Position numbers and translations under genes: made by a program. Shown here piece after piece: positions 1 through 6,167 of a DNA stretch of 8,873 bases. Numbering within the stretch: position 1 is the first letter of the stretch; each line of letters begins with the position of its first letter. Origin of the DNA: Bacillota bacterium (GTDB lineage Bacteria; Bacillota; Clostridia; Christensenellales; Borkfalkiaceae); assembly GCA_003343805.1 (NCBI GenBank), contig QAKM01000012.1:1-8873 (forward strand), given 5' to 3'. The notes beneath the pieces were generated by a model. The model made no database searches. It was not told where the DNA came from and worked only from the letters and a program-made list of their open reading frames with translations.

Positions 1-104
1 CTGCAGGTACGGGCATGAAGGACTACAAGAATGCCTCCGTGCAGATGACGGGCCGCTACAACGACATCATGATGGACGAGGCGCCCGAAGCCGAAGCCAA
101 GTAA
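1..104 (+). CDS. C-terminal end of an unidentified protein (partial)
   Basis: The window opens inside a reading frame that ends with TAA at 102-104. The visible 33 full codons end in DEAPEAEAK and include the stretch MTGRYNDIMMDE. The tail is hydrophilic and acidic, with no membrane segment or known motif. I do not recognise the family from this fragment. That it is a real gene end is supported by the strong intrinsic terminator starting 16 bases after the stop and by the GC-rich codon use shared with its neighbours. The start and most of the gene lie upstream of the window. Confidence 0.6.
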   Translation, partial: AGTGMKDYKNASVQMTGRYNDIMMDEAPEAEAK

Positions 105-120
105 GAAAAAACCAACAAAG

Positions 121-153
121 ACAGACCGTGCTTTTTGCCCGGTCTGTTTTTTT
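121..153 (+). terminator. Intrinsic terminator of the upstream gene
   Basis: Perfect 8-bp stem ACAGACCG (121-128) / CGGTCTGT (140-147), with a loop at 129-139, followed at once by a T run (147-153). It lies 16 bases after the stop of the partial gene, which is the expected place and orientation for a Rho-independent terminator on the plus strand. Confidence 0.9.
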
Positions 154-195
154 CGCCCGCCGCGGCCCGAACGCACGTTCGGGCCGCGGCGGGCG
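154..195. repeat. 20-bp perfect inverted repeat, 2-base spacer
   Basis: The left arm 154-173 and right arm 176-195 are exact reverse complements over all 20 positions, separated by CA (174-175). It begins directly after the T run of the preceding terminator. As RNA it would form a very stable, almost all G-C hairpin. It has no T run after it on the plus strand, and on the minus strand it is followed by A residues, so it is not a classical terminator in either direction. It may be a dispersed palindromic (REP-like) element, a second 3' stabilising hairpin, or a protein binding site. Confidence 0.85.
168..181. promoter_or_regulatory. Possible LexA/DinR (SOS) box at centre of the palindrome
   Basis: CGAACGCACGTTCG contains GAAC-N4-GTTC, and its four central bases GCAC fit the RNRY of the Bacillus-type consensus CGAAC-RNRY-GTTYC; only the last consensus base differs. 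The match lies exactly at the symmetry centre of a much longer palindrome. I see no convincing -35/-10 pair around it, and the next gene is a metal transporter and not an SOS gene, so the match may be incidental. Confidence 0.25.
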
Positions 196-298
196 CTTAG
201 GATCTTTTCCGGAAGGAGAAGAGGGGAACGCGGGAGGGAAGCTCCCGCATAGGATGGGATGACTGCCCCGAACAAGCGGGGCGGCGGGGGTCTCACCA
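196..298 (+). promoter_or_regulatory. Structured leader of the ZIP transporter gene
   Basis: This stretch holds two short hairpins: GCGGGAG (230-236) / CTCCCGC (242-248) with a 5-base loop, and GCCCCG (265-270) / CGGGGC (277-282) with a 6-base loop. A GGGGG at 286-290, 8 bases before the ATG, may serve as ribosome binding site just outside the second hairpin. TAGGAT occurs at 198-203 and 250-255, but neither has a good -35 box 17 bp upstream, so I cannot assign the promoter. I could not match the leader to a known metal riboswitch such as the yybP-ykoY or czcD type. Confidence 0.35.
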
Positions 299-1066
299 AT
301 GCAATTCTTCTTTTCACTGTCTCCTGCCCTCCAGGCGCTCCTTGCGGCGCTCGCCATGTTCCTGATGACCTCGCTCGGCGCGCTCACCGTGTTCTGTTCC
401 AGGAGGATGAACGGCGCCTTCCTGACGCTCCTCACGGGGGCGGCAGCGGGCATCATGATCGCCGCGAGTTTCTTCTCGCTCCTTTTGCCCGCGCTCGGCT
501 ACGAGGGTGTCCTCCCTTCGGCGGTGACGGTGACGCTCGGATTTTTGCTGGGCGGTGCGTTCATCCTTGCCTCCGATCTCGTCCTCACCCGCACGCAGCG
601 GCGCTTTCTCTCAGAGGAGGACAGAAAGTGCGCGCTCCTTTATTTTGCCGTCATGCTGCACAACATCCCCGAGGGGCTTGCGGTCGGCGTCGCCTTTGCG
701 GAGGGCGCGGGCACCGTCGGCGCAGGGGCGCTGCTCCTCGGCCTCGGCATCGCCGTGCAGAACTTCCCGGAGGGGATGTGCGTCGCCTTTCCGCTGCGGG
801 CAAGGGGGATGAGCCCCCGGAAGAGTTTTGCCTTTGCCTCCGGCTCGGGCGCGGTGGAGATCCCCGCCTGCCTGCTGGGGGCGCTGGCGGCGGGCGCGGT
901 CGCGGGGCTCATGCCCTGGGCGCTCTCCTTCTCGGCGGGGGCGATGGTCGCCGTCGTCTGTTCCGAACTCATCCCCGAATGCTTTTCCCGCAGCAAGACG
1001 CTGGCAACGCTGGGCGTCGTCCTCGGGTTTTGTCTCATGATGCTGCTCGACGTGGCGCTCTCGTGA
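299..1066 (+). CDS. ZIP-family divalent metal transporter
   Basis: This 255-residue integral membrane protein has about eight hydrophobic segments, the normal size and topology for bacterial ZIP proteins of the GufA/ZupT type. They move divalent metals such as zinc, iron or manganese into the cytoplasm. The two family signatures that form the metal path in helices 4 and 5 are intact: HNIPEG at 121-126 and QNFPEG at 154-159. EIP at 187-189 and SELIPE at 222-227 also fit the family. The cytosolic loop at about 96-110 is short, charged and lacks the histidine-rich stretch found in many ZIPs. The ATG is chosen because the hydrophobic N-terminus starts there and a G-rich stretch lies 8 bases upstream. 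The metal cannot be told from sequence, so no gene symbol is given. An SDR gene follows after 41 bases. Confidence 0.92.
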   Translation: MQFFFSLSPALQALLAALAMFLMTSLGALTVFCSRRMNGAFLTLLTGAAAGIMIAASFFSLLLPALGYEGVLPSAVTVTLGFLLGGAFILASDLVLTRTQRRFLSEEDRKCALLYFAVMLHNIPEGLAVGVAFAEGAGTVGAGALLLGLGIAVQNFPEGMCVAFPLRARGMSPRKSFAFASGSGAVEIPACLLGALAAGAVAGLMPWALSFSAGAMVAVVCSELIPECFSRSKTLATLGVVLGFCLMMLLDVALS

Positions 1067-1095
1067 ATGCGCTGCATATTCTTCCGCGAAGGGAG

Positions 1096-1101
1096 CATAC
1101 T
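1096..1101 (+). promoter_or_regulatory. Possible -10 box directly upstream of the SDR start
   Basis: CATACT ends 6 bases before the ATG at 1108. The run CATACTGCGGGCATGAA resembles TATAATGAGGGCATGAA at the nucleoside-hydrolase-like gene. The -35 region is poor (TGCATA at 1073-1078, three of six consensus bases), so this is a weak call. Confidence 0.25.
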
Positions 1102-1107
1102 GCGGGC

Positions 1108-1950
1108 ATGAAGGAAGAAAGCAGGCAGCAGAATAAGGCCCCGGCTCTGCCGTCGGGGCGCAGGACGGCGGTCATCGTCGGGGCAAGTTCGGGCATCGGC
1201 AAGGAGGCTGCCCTCAAGTTGAGTGCGCGCGGATGGCGGGTGTTCAATCTCTCGCGCACGCCCCTTGCCTCGGAGCGCGTGCGCACGATCACGGCGGATG
1301 CGGCGCGGGAGGGTGAGCTGCGGCGGGCGATCGCCGACATCGGTGTAGAGTGCGAAGCGATCGATCTTCTCGTCTATTCGGCAGGCTTTTCGATGGCGGC
1401 GCCCCTCGAATATGCGGCGGCGGGGGATTACCGCTATCTCTTTGAAGTCAACTACTTCGGCGCGGTAGAAGCGGTTCGGGCTGCCCTTCCCTTCCTCAAA
1501 AAGCGGGGCGGGCGGGTCATCCTCATCGGTTCGATGGGCGGGGAGCTCCCCGTTCCCTTCGACGGCTTCTATTCCTCCTCCAAGGCGGCGCTCTGTATGC
1601 TTGCGCGCGAGGCGGACATGGAACTGCGTCCCGCGGGGGTGCGGGTGAGCGTCCTGCTCCCCGGGGGAACGTCCACCGACTTCACCTACCGCCGCCGCGT
1701 GTACGGCTCGGAGGAGAGCCGGGGATATTCCGCCTCCGTGAAGCGGGCGACGGCGGCACTTGCCAACATGGAGCAGGGAGGGATGCGGCCTTCGCTCGTC
1801 GCGGATGAGATCCTCCGGCTTGCGGAAAAGCGCGATCCAGCGCCCGTTTCGGTGGTCGGTGGAAAGAATGTGCTGCTGCGCATCTCGGGCAGGGTGCTCC
1901 CCGAGCGCGTCACCGACTTCCTGGTGCGCAGGAAGTTTCGCCTGCCCTGA
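1108..1950 (+). CDS. Short-chain dehydrogenase/reductase (SDR family), first copy
   Basis: A 280-residue classical SDR, predicted cytoplasmic, using NAD(P)H to reduce or oxidise an unknown carbonyl/alcohol substrate. Its cofactor-binding loop GASSGIG is at 25-31, YSAG at 90-93 (usually NNAG), and the catalytic set is N115, S142, Y155 and K159 (YSSSK). The PGG motif at about 188-190 is in place. A charged N-terminal extension of about 20 residues precedes the first beta strand. The frame is open upstream to 259, but that part runs out of frame through the ZIP gene and is not protein. The ATG at 1108 is the last one before the Rossmann fold. Its only Shine-Dalgarno candidate (GGAG, 1092-1095) is 12 bases away, so initiation may be leaderless from a CATACT at 1096-1101. 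The 41-base gap after the ZIP stop suggests co-transcription. Confidence 0.88.
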   Translation: MKEESRQQNKAPALPSGRRTAVIVGASSGIGKEAALKLSARGWRVFNLSRTPLASERVRTITADAAREGELRRAIADIGVECEAIDLLVYSAGFSMAAPLEYAAAGDYRYLFEVNYFGAVEAVRAALPFLKKRGGRVILIGSMGGELPVPFDGFYSSSKAALCMLAREADMELRPAGVRVSVLLPGGTSTDFTYRRRVYGSEESRGYSASVKRATAALANMEQGGMRPSLVADEILRLAEKRDPAPVSVVGGKNVLLRISGRVLPERVTDFLVRRKFRLP

Positions 1951-1972
1951 AATTCTCTCTTGCAAGATCATG

Positions 1973-2000
1973 AAAAGCGGCTTGAATTTGAGCCGCTTTT
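1973..2000 (+). terminator. Intrinsic terminator after the SDR gene
   Basis: Perfect 10-bp stem AAAAGCGGCT (1973-1982) / AGCCGCTTTT (1991-2000) with an 8-base loop, 22 bases after the SDR stop. The T run is only four long and belongs to the stem, and it is followed by GTG, so termination may be partial. The A and T arms make it nearly symmetrical. It overlaps the -35 box of the next promoter. Confidence 0.7.
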
Positions 2001-2010
2001 GTGCTATACT
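1982..2010 (+). promoter_or_regulatory. Promoter of the adenine deaminase operon (likely leaderless)
   Basis: TTGAAT (-35, 1982-1987), 17-bp spacer, TATACT (-10, 2005-2010), with an extended -10 TG at 2002-2003. The -10 box ends 7 bases before the ATG at 2018, so transcription should begin at or one or two bases before the start codon. No Shine-Dalgarno sequence precedes that ATG. The -35 box lies in the loop of the terminator hairpin. Confidence 0.8.
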
Positions 2011-2017
2011 GTAAGCT

Positions 2018-3751
2018 ATGAAACAGCTCATCGACTGCGCCATGAAGCGCGAACCGTGCGACTTTCTCATTGAAGGCGCGACCATCCTCAATGTGTTTAC
2101 GGGCGAGACGGAACGGGCCGATATCGCCGTCAAAGACGGCAGGATCGCCGCCCTCGGCAAGGGGTACGAGGCGAAGGAAGTGTACGACGGCCGCGGGCTC
2201 GTCGCGCTCCCCGGACTGATGGACGCTCACATCCATGTGGAGAGCTCGCTGCTCTCCCCCGAAGCCTTTGCGCAGCTCGCCGTCGCCCACGGCACGACGG
2301 GCATCGTCGCCGACCCCCACGAACTCGTCAACGTCTGCGGCATTGCGGGCGCGGAGTATGTAAAAGAGGCCTTCTCCCGCATCCGCAAGGACGGCATCCG
2401 GCCGCTCGACGTCTTTCTGCAGCTTCCCTCCTGCGTGCCGGCTACGCCCTTCGAGACGAGCGGCGCCGTTATAAACGGCACGGAGACCGCGCACGAGATC
2501 AGGCGCCCGCTCTTCCACGGGCTGGGGGAGATGATGAACTATCCCGGGGTCATCGCAGGCGATGAGGATACCCTCAGAAAGATCGAGGCGGCGCACGCGG
2601 CGGGGAAGGTCGTGGACGGTCATGCGCCCGACGTCCGCGGCGATGCGCTCAACGCCTATCTTGCGGCGGGCATCGCCACCGACCATGAGTGCGGCTCTCC
2701 CGAAGAGTGCGCGGAAAAGATCGCCCGCGGGATGTATGTGCAGCTTCGCAACAGTTCCTCGGCGCACAACCTCGAAGTCAACTGCGCGGCGGTCACGCCC
2801 TTCAATTTCCGCCGCTTCCTTGCGTGTTCGGACGACAAGAATGCCGCCGACCTTGCCTCCAAGGGGCATATCGACGACGCATTGCGCCGCCTCGTCGCGC
2901 ACGGCGTGCCGGCGGCCGAGGCCGTCTGCATGGCGACTTTGAACATCGCCGAGTGCTATCATATTCAGGGCAAGGGGGCGGTCGCGCCCTCGTACGACGC
3001 CGATCTCGTGCTCGTCGATAACTTGACCGATTTCAACGTGAAGGCGGTCTTTAAGCGCGGTGTGCTCGTCGCCGAACACGGAAAGCCCCTCTTTGAAGAG
3101 GGGGAGCACTACCTGCCCGACGCCGTTAAAAGCACCGTGCGCATCCGCCCCGTCACGGCGGACGATTTCAAACTCGAGATCGGGAGCGGCAGGGCGCTTG
3201 CGATGACCATCCTGCCGCACACGCTCGTCACGGAGGGGGAAGTCGTCTCCGTCCGGATGAAGGACGGCGATGTGGTGCTCGAAAACACCGACCTTCTCAA
3301 GCTCGCCGTCGTCGAGCGGCACTTCGCGACGGGCAACATCGGCAAGGCCCTTTTAAAGGGGTATGGCTTCCACGGCGGGGCGCTCGCCGTCTCGATGGCG
3401 CACGACAGCCACAATCTCGTCGTCCTCGGCGACGACAACGCGGCGATGGCGCGTGCCGTTCAACTGTTGGAATCGATCGGCGGGGGCATGGCGCTCGTCA
3501 CGGGGGAGGGGGAGGACTGCTTCCCGCTCGACATCGCGGGGCTCATGAGCTCGGCCCCCTGCGAGGAGGTCGTCGCCCGTACGGGCGCGATCGGCGAGCG
3601 CGCGCGGAAGATGGGCGTCAAGGACTGCTATGAGCCCGTCATGACGCTCGTCTTTTTGAGCCTGCTCGTCATTCCTAAGTTAAAACTTTCCGATAAGGGG
3701 CTGTTCGACGTCGATAAATTCCGATTTACTTCGTTGGAGGTGACAGAATGA
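2018..3751 (+). CDS. ade: Adenine deaminase
   Basis: A 577-residue cytoplasmic metal-dependent enzyme of the amidohydrolase superfamily that converts adenine to hypoxanthine and ammonia in purine salvage; the length is close to the 588 residues of E. coli Ade. Expected metal and active-site residues are visible: HIHVES (H71, H73), ADPHE with H101, GEMMN with E171, GHAPDVRG with H202, DHE with H223, and D272 in CSDDKNA. Residues 1-70 form the N-terminal part (LIEGATILNVFTGE), 71 to about 340 the TIM barrel, and about 400-577 the adenine deaminase C-terminal domain, ending in the typical KLSDKGLFDVDKF stretch. The ATG at 2018 gives the usual family N-terminus (LID-A--R-P-D) but has no ribosome binding site; see the promoter entry. 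First gene of an operon, overlapping rdgB by ATGA. Confidence 0.95.
   Translation: MKQLIDCAMKREPCDFLIEGATILNVFTGETERADIAVKDGRIAALGKGYEAKEVYDGRGLVALPGLMDAHIHVESSLLSPEAFAQLAVAHGTTGIVADPHELVNVCGIAGAEYVKEAFSRIRKDGIRPLDVFLQLPSCVPATPFETSGAVINGTETAHEIRRPLFHGLGEMMNYPGVIAGDEDTLRKIEAAHAAGKVVDGHAPDVRGDALNAYLAAGIATDHECGSPEECAEKIARGMYVQLRNSSSAHNLEVNCAAVTPFNFRRFLACSDDKNAADLASKGHIDDALRRLVAHGVPAAEAVCMATLNIAECYHIQGKGAVAPSYDADLVLVDNLTDFNVKAVFKRGVLVAEHGKPLFEEGEHYLPDAVKSTVRIRPVTADDFKLEIGSGRALAMTILPHTLVTEGEVVSVRMKDGDVVLENTDLLKLAVVERHFATGNIGKALLKGYGFHGGALAVSMAHDSHNLVVLGDDNAAMARAVQLLESIGGGMALVTGEGEDCFPLDIAGLMSSAPCEEVVARTGAIGERARKMGVKDCYEPVMTLVFLSLLVIPKLKLSDKGLFDVDKFRFTSLEVTE
3736..3743 (+). promoter_or_regulatory. 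Strong ribosome binding site of rdgB
   Basis: GGAGGTGA is fully complementary to the 3' end of bacterial 16S rRNA and lies 4 bases before the ATG at 3748, inside the last codons of adenine deaminase. It fixes the rdgB start and contrasts with the absence of such a site before the adenine deaminase gene. Confidence 0.8.
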
Positions 3752-4335
3752 AACTCGTGGCAGCCACGGGCAACGCCCATAAACTTCAGGAGATCCGCGC
3801 CATTCTGCAGGCGTTTACCGTCATTTCCGAAAAGGAGGCGGGGTATGTTGGCGACGTCGAAGAGACGGGGGAGACCTTTCTTGAGAACGCGCTCATCAAG
3901 GCGCGCGCCGTATGCGAAGCGACGGGGCTTCCCGCCATCGCCGATGACAGCGGCATCTGCGTGGAGGCGCTTTCGGGCGCGCCCGGGGTGCACAGCGCCC
4001 GCTATGCCTCGCAGGACGGCAAAAATTCTTCCGACGAGAGCAACCGCGCCCTTCTTCTCCGCAATTTGCAAGGGGAGCAGAATCGCCGCGCGTGGTTCAC
4101 GAGCGCCGTCGCCCTCGTCTTTCCCGACGGCCGCGAAGTGACGGCGGAAGGGCATACTTACGGGCGCATCCTCGACAAGGAGACGGGCGAAGGGGGCTTC
4201 GGCTATGACTGCCTGTTCTTCTCGGACGATCTTCAAAAGAGCTTCGGCGAGGCGTCGCCCGAAGAAAAGAACGCCGTCTCCCACCGCGGCAGGGCGCTTA
4301 AAGCGCTCGCCGCCAAGCTGGAGGGGGAGGTATGA
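3748..4335 (+). CDS. rdgB: XTP/dITP pyrophosphatase, RdgB/HAM1 family
   Basis: A 195-residue cytoplasmic nucleotide-pool cleaning enzyme that hydrolyses ITP, dITP and XTP to the monophosphate and pyrophosphate, keeping deaminated purines out of DNA and RNA. The family landmarks are all present: TGNAHK at 7-12 (nucleotide and phosphate binding), GETFLENA at 41-48, DDSG at 66-69 with the likely catalytic D67, GFGYD at 150-154 (base recognition) and SHRGRA at 178-183. Length is normal. The start is fixed by a perfect Shine-Dalgarno and by the ATGA overlap with adenine deaminase; its own stop overlaps the next start in the same way. Adjacency to a YfcE-type phosphoesterase is common in Gram-positive genomes, whereas an adenine deaminase directly in front is less usual to my knowledge. 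Confidence 0.96.
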   Translation: MKLVAATGNAHKLQEIRAILQAFTVISEKEAGYVGDVEETGETFLENALIKARAVCEATGLPAIADDSGICVEALSGAPGVHSARYASQDGKNSSDESNRALLLRNLQGEQNRRAWFTSAVALVFPDGREVTAEGHTYGRILDKETGEGGFGYDCLFFSDDLQKSFGEASPEEKNAVSHRGRALKALAAKLEGEV

Positions 4336-4799
4336 AGACCGTCGTCGTCCTGTCCGATTCCCACTACCGCGGCGCGGTGAGAAAGCTCGGGCCCCTCTTT
4401 GCCGAAAACGATTTTATCCTGCATCTCGGCGATGGGTCGGGCGAGATGCGCCCCGTCCTCGACGAATATCCCGACAAGGTGCGCGTCTGCCGCGGCAACT
4501 GCGACGCCTTCTTTGGGGAAGATGAGTTCGTCTTTGAGGCAGAGGGGCTCTCCCTCTTCTGCTGCCACGGGCATAGATACGGCGTCAAGCACGATCTTTC
4601 GCGCCTTGCCGCCCGCGCGAAGGAACTCGGGTGCGAAGGGGCGCTCTACGGCCACACGCACATCGCTTCCGTCGAGGAAGTGGACGGCGTGCTCTGCATC
4701 AACCCGGGCGCGCTCGGGGCGTATGCCGAGGCGAGCTACTGCTATCTCGTCCTCCACAAGGGCAGAATGACGCCCACCATCGTTCCCTTCAACCAATAA
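4332..4799 (+). CDS. YfcE/MJ0936-type metallophosphoesterase
   Basis: A 155-residue soluble calcineurin-like phosphoesterase; relatives of this size hydrolyse phosphodiesters with two metal ions, and the natural substrate is generally unknown. All five metal/active-site blocks are present: DSH (D9, H11), LHLGD (D34), RGNCD (N56), CHGH (H79, H81) and GHTH (H108, H110), followed by NPGALG at 124-129. The length is typical for the single-domain group. Its ATG overlaps the rdgB stop (ATGA), and GGAGGGGGAGGT just upstream supplies a ribosome binding site, so it is the last gene of the adenine deaminase operon. The TAA runs into the A arm of the terminator. Confidence 0.93.
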   Translation: MKTVVVLSDSHYRGAVRKLGPLFAENDFILHLGDGSGEMRPVLDEYPDKVRVCRGNCDAFFGEDEFVFEAEGLSLFCCHGHRYGVKHDLSRLAARAKELGCEGALYGHTHIASVEEVDGVLCINPGALGAYAEASYCYLVLHKGRMTPTIVPFNQ

Positions 4800-4831
4800 A
4801 AAAAGCGCTCCCCTTTCGTGGGGAGCGTTTT
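4798..4831. terminator. Bidirectional intrinsic terminator between convergent genes
   Basis: Stem CGCTCCCC (4806-4813) / GGGGAGCG (4820-4827) with a 6-base loop. A T run follows on the plus strand (4828-4831), and the seven A at 4798-4804 give a T7 tail on the minus strand. It therefore serves both the metallophosphoesterase (plus) and the flippase-like gene (minus), and is stronger in the minus direction. It overlaps the plus-strand stop codon and ends 4 bases from the minus-strand stop codon. Confidence 0.9.
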
Positions 4832-4835
4832 CCTG

Positions 4836-6059
4836 TTATTCGGTTGTCGGAGGCTCTGCGGGCGGCTGCATATCGGCGGGCGGCTGCGTATCGGAAACTT
4901 CGGCGCGTACGGCTCGCTTCTGCCGCACGGCGTCGCGGATGACTTCAAAGATGCTGATGCCGATGCCCGAGAGGATGTAGATGTAGTAGGTGAGGAAGCG
5001 CCACACGAGCACCACCCAGCCGAGCATGGGCTGGATGCTCTTCACCGTGGCAAAGATGAGCGAGCCCGTCGCCTCCATCGCGCCCGTGTTGCCGGGCGTG
5101 GGGATGAGGAGCGCCGTGTACCGCGTGAGCGTGCTCAGACACAGGATCTGCATCAGGAGCTCGAAGGTGGGCTCCACGTCCTGTCCCACCGCCAGCACCA
5201 CAAAGAAGGGGATGGCGTAATTTAAGAGCGTTTCGATGACGCACAGAAGAACGAGGGGCAGGCACTGCAGGAATTTCTTCGCGAACAGCTTCATCGCCCC
5301 GCTGTATTCGAGCAGTCCGTTGACGCACTTCTTGGTCGCCGCATATTTGTGCTTGACGATGTGCATCCGGAAGAGCAGTCCCACCGCGCCCACGACGAGG
5401 CGCATCATCTTTTTGGGGAAGATGGTGAAGAGCAGGATGATGAGGGGGATGGACCCGTTGAGCGCGAGGGAGACGGCGGCAAGCACGAGCATGGTCTTGG
5501 AGGCGATGCTCCCCGGGACGTGCTGCGGCGTCAGGATGAGAAAGACGATGGAAAGAACGGTGATGACGAGGGAGGTGACGATATAGCGGATGAGGGGGAT
5601 GGCGGAAGCCACGCCGCCCGGGACATCCTTCTTATGGAGGTATACGATCTGGAAGGCCTGCCCGCCCATGCTGAGGGGGGTGATGCCGTCGTAATACTTG
5701 CCCAAAAACATCGTCTTGATGGAGACGCGCCAGCGGAATCTGCCCGTCGAGACCTTCAGAAGATAGGCGTACTTTGCGCTCTCCACCGCAAGATAGAGCA
5801 GGAGCACCGCGAGCAGCAGCGCAAAACGGCGGTAGTCGAGCAGCTTTAAGAATTGGATAAAGTTCACGCGCTCGTGCTCGCCGCCCGTCACATAGTTGCC
5901 GATGGAGAACATCAGCACGATGGAGACGGCGATGAGGGCGAGCATCAGCACCGTTTTGATGAGCCACGAGCGAAGCTGCGAACGCGACTTCGGCCGCATA
6001 CCTTCGGGCGGCAGCGGCGGCTCTGTCATATTGCAGTTGGGGATCTCGTGCTCGTTCAT
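4836..6059 (-). CDS. Flippase-like / LPG synthase transmembrane-domain membrane protein
   Basis: A 407-residue integral membrane protein of the YbhN/UPF0104 type, the family that includes the flippase half of MprF. Hydrophobic segments lie at about 33-53, 79-101, 152-178, 188-214, 267-292, 300-320 and 343-372. The two family signatures are clear: GKYYDGITPLSMGGQAFQ at 120-137 and IPTPGNTGAMEATGS at 319-333. MprF proteins carry a C-terminal aminoacyltransferase domain; none is present here, so lipid lysylation is not expected, and a role in moving a lipid or lipid-linked molecule across the membrane is an inference. Both ends are unusual: a proline-rich N-terminus (TEPPLPPEG, 12-20) and a PPAD/PPAE tail at 391-407. 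It has its own promoter and an AGAGAGGGAG ribosome binding site close to the ATG. M21 is a possible alternative start. Confidence 0.88.
   Translation of the reverse strand: MNEHEIPNCNMTEPPLPPEGMRPKSRSQLRSWLIKTVLMLALIAVSIVLMFSIGNYVTGGEHERVNFIQFLKLLDYRRFALLLAVLLLYLAVESAKYAYLLKVSTGRFRWRVSIKTMFLGKYYDGITPLSMGGQAFQIVYLHKKDVPGGVASAIPLIRYIVTSLVITVLSIVFLILTPQHVPGSIASKTMLVLAAVSLALNGSIPLIILLFTIFPKKMMRLVVGAVGLLFRMHIVKHKYAATKKCVNGLLEYSGAMKLFAKKFLQCLPLVLLCVIETLLNYAIPFFVVLAVGQDVEPTFELLMQILCLSTLTRYTALLIPTPGNTGAMEATGSLIFATVKSIQPMLGWVVLVWRFLTYYIYILSGIGISIFEVIRDAVRQKRAVRAEVSDTQPPADMQPPAEPPTTE
4858..4893. repeat. 18-bp tandem duplication inside the flippase-like gene tail
   Basis: 4858-4875 and 4876-4893 are adjacent copies of an 18-base unit (GCGGGCGGCTGCRTATCG) that differ at one position (A4870 versus G4888). 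The frame is kept, giving DTQPPA followed by DMQPPA in the proline-rich C-terminal tail. This is a simple in-frame duplication and probably recent. Confidence 0.85.
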
Positions 6060-6105
6060 GCTCCCTCTCTTTGGGTGTGGGTGGTGGACTTATCGCGTGC
6101 GTTCT

Positions 6106-6134
6106 ATCTTATCACGTTTGCCCCGAAAAGGCAA
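6106..6134 (-). promoter_or_regulatory. Promoter of the flippase-like gene
   Basis: Reading the minus strand: TTGCCT (-35, 6134-6129), 17-bp spacer, TAAGAT (-10, 6111-6106). The predicted start of transcription is near 6099, giving a leader of about 40 bases with a purine-rich ribosome binding site before the ATG at 6059. This is a conventional arrangement, unlike the other promoters in the window. Confidence 0.55.
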
Positions 6135-6167
6135 GGGAAAAGCGGTGAAAATTGTGCGGAGGGACGC

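Noticed and set aside
259..1107. In-frame upstream extension of the first SDR (a 563-codon open frame from 259)
   Set aside because: The extension overlaps the ZIP gene in another frame and encodes Arg/Gly/Pro-rich nonsense; the ZIP frame carries the family motifs. High GC keeps the frame open.
640..2160. Minus-strand open frame of 506 codons across the ZIP and SDR genes
   Set aside because: Shadow of GC-rich plus-strand genes; low-complexity Arg/Pro/His composition, no domain, no promoter or ribosome binding site.
1910..3322. Minus-strand open frame of 470 codons opposite adenine deaminase
   Set aside because: It mirrors a highly conserved enzyme on the plus strand; its composition is typical of an antisense frame and nothing in it resembles a known fold.
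5349..5849. Plus-strand frame rich in Asp, Glu, Gly and His opposite the flippase-like gene
   Set aside because: Antisense of hydrophobic codons reads as acidic residues; the minus-strand protein has clear family signatures, so this is a shadow.
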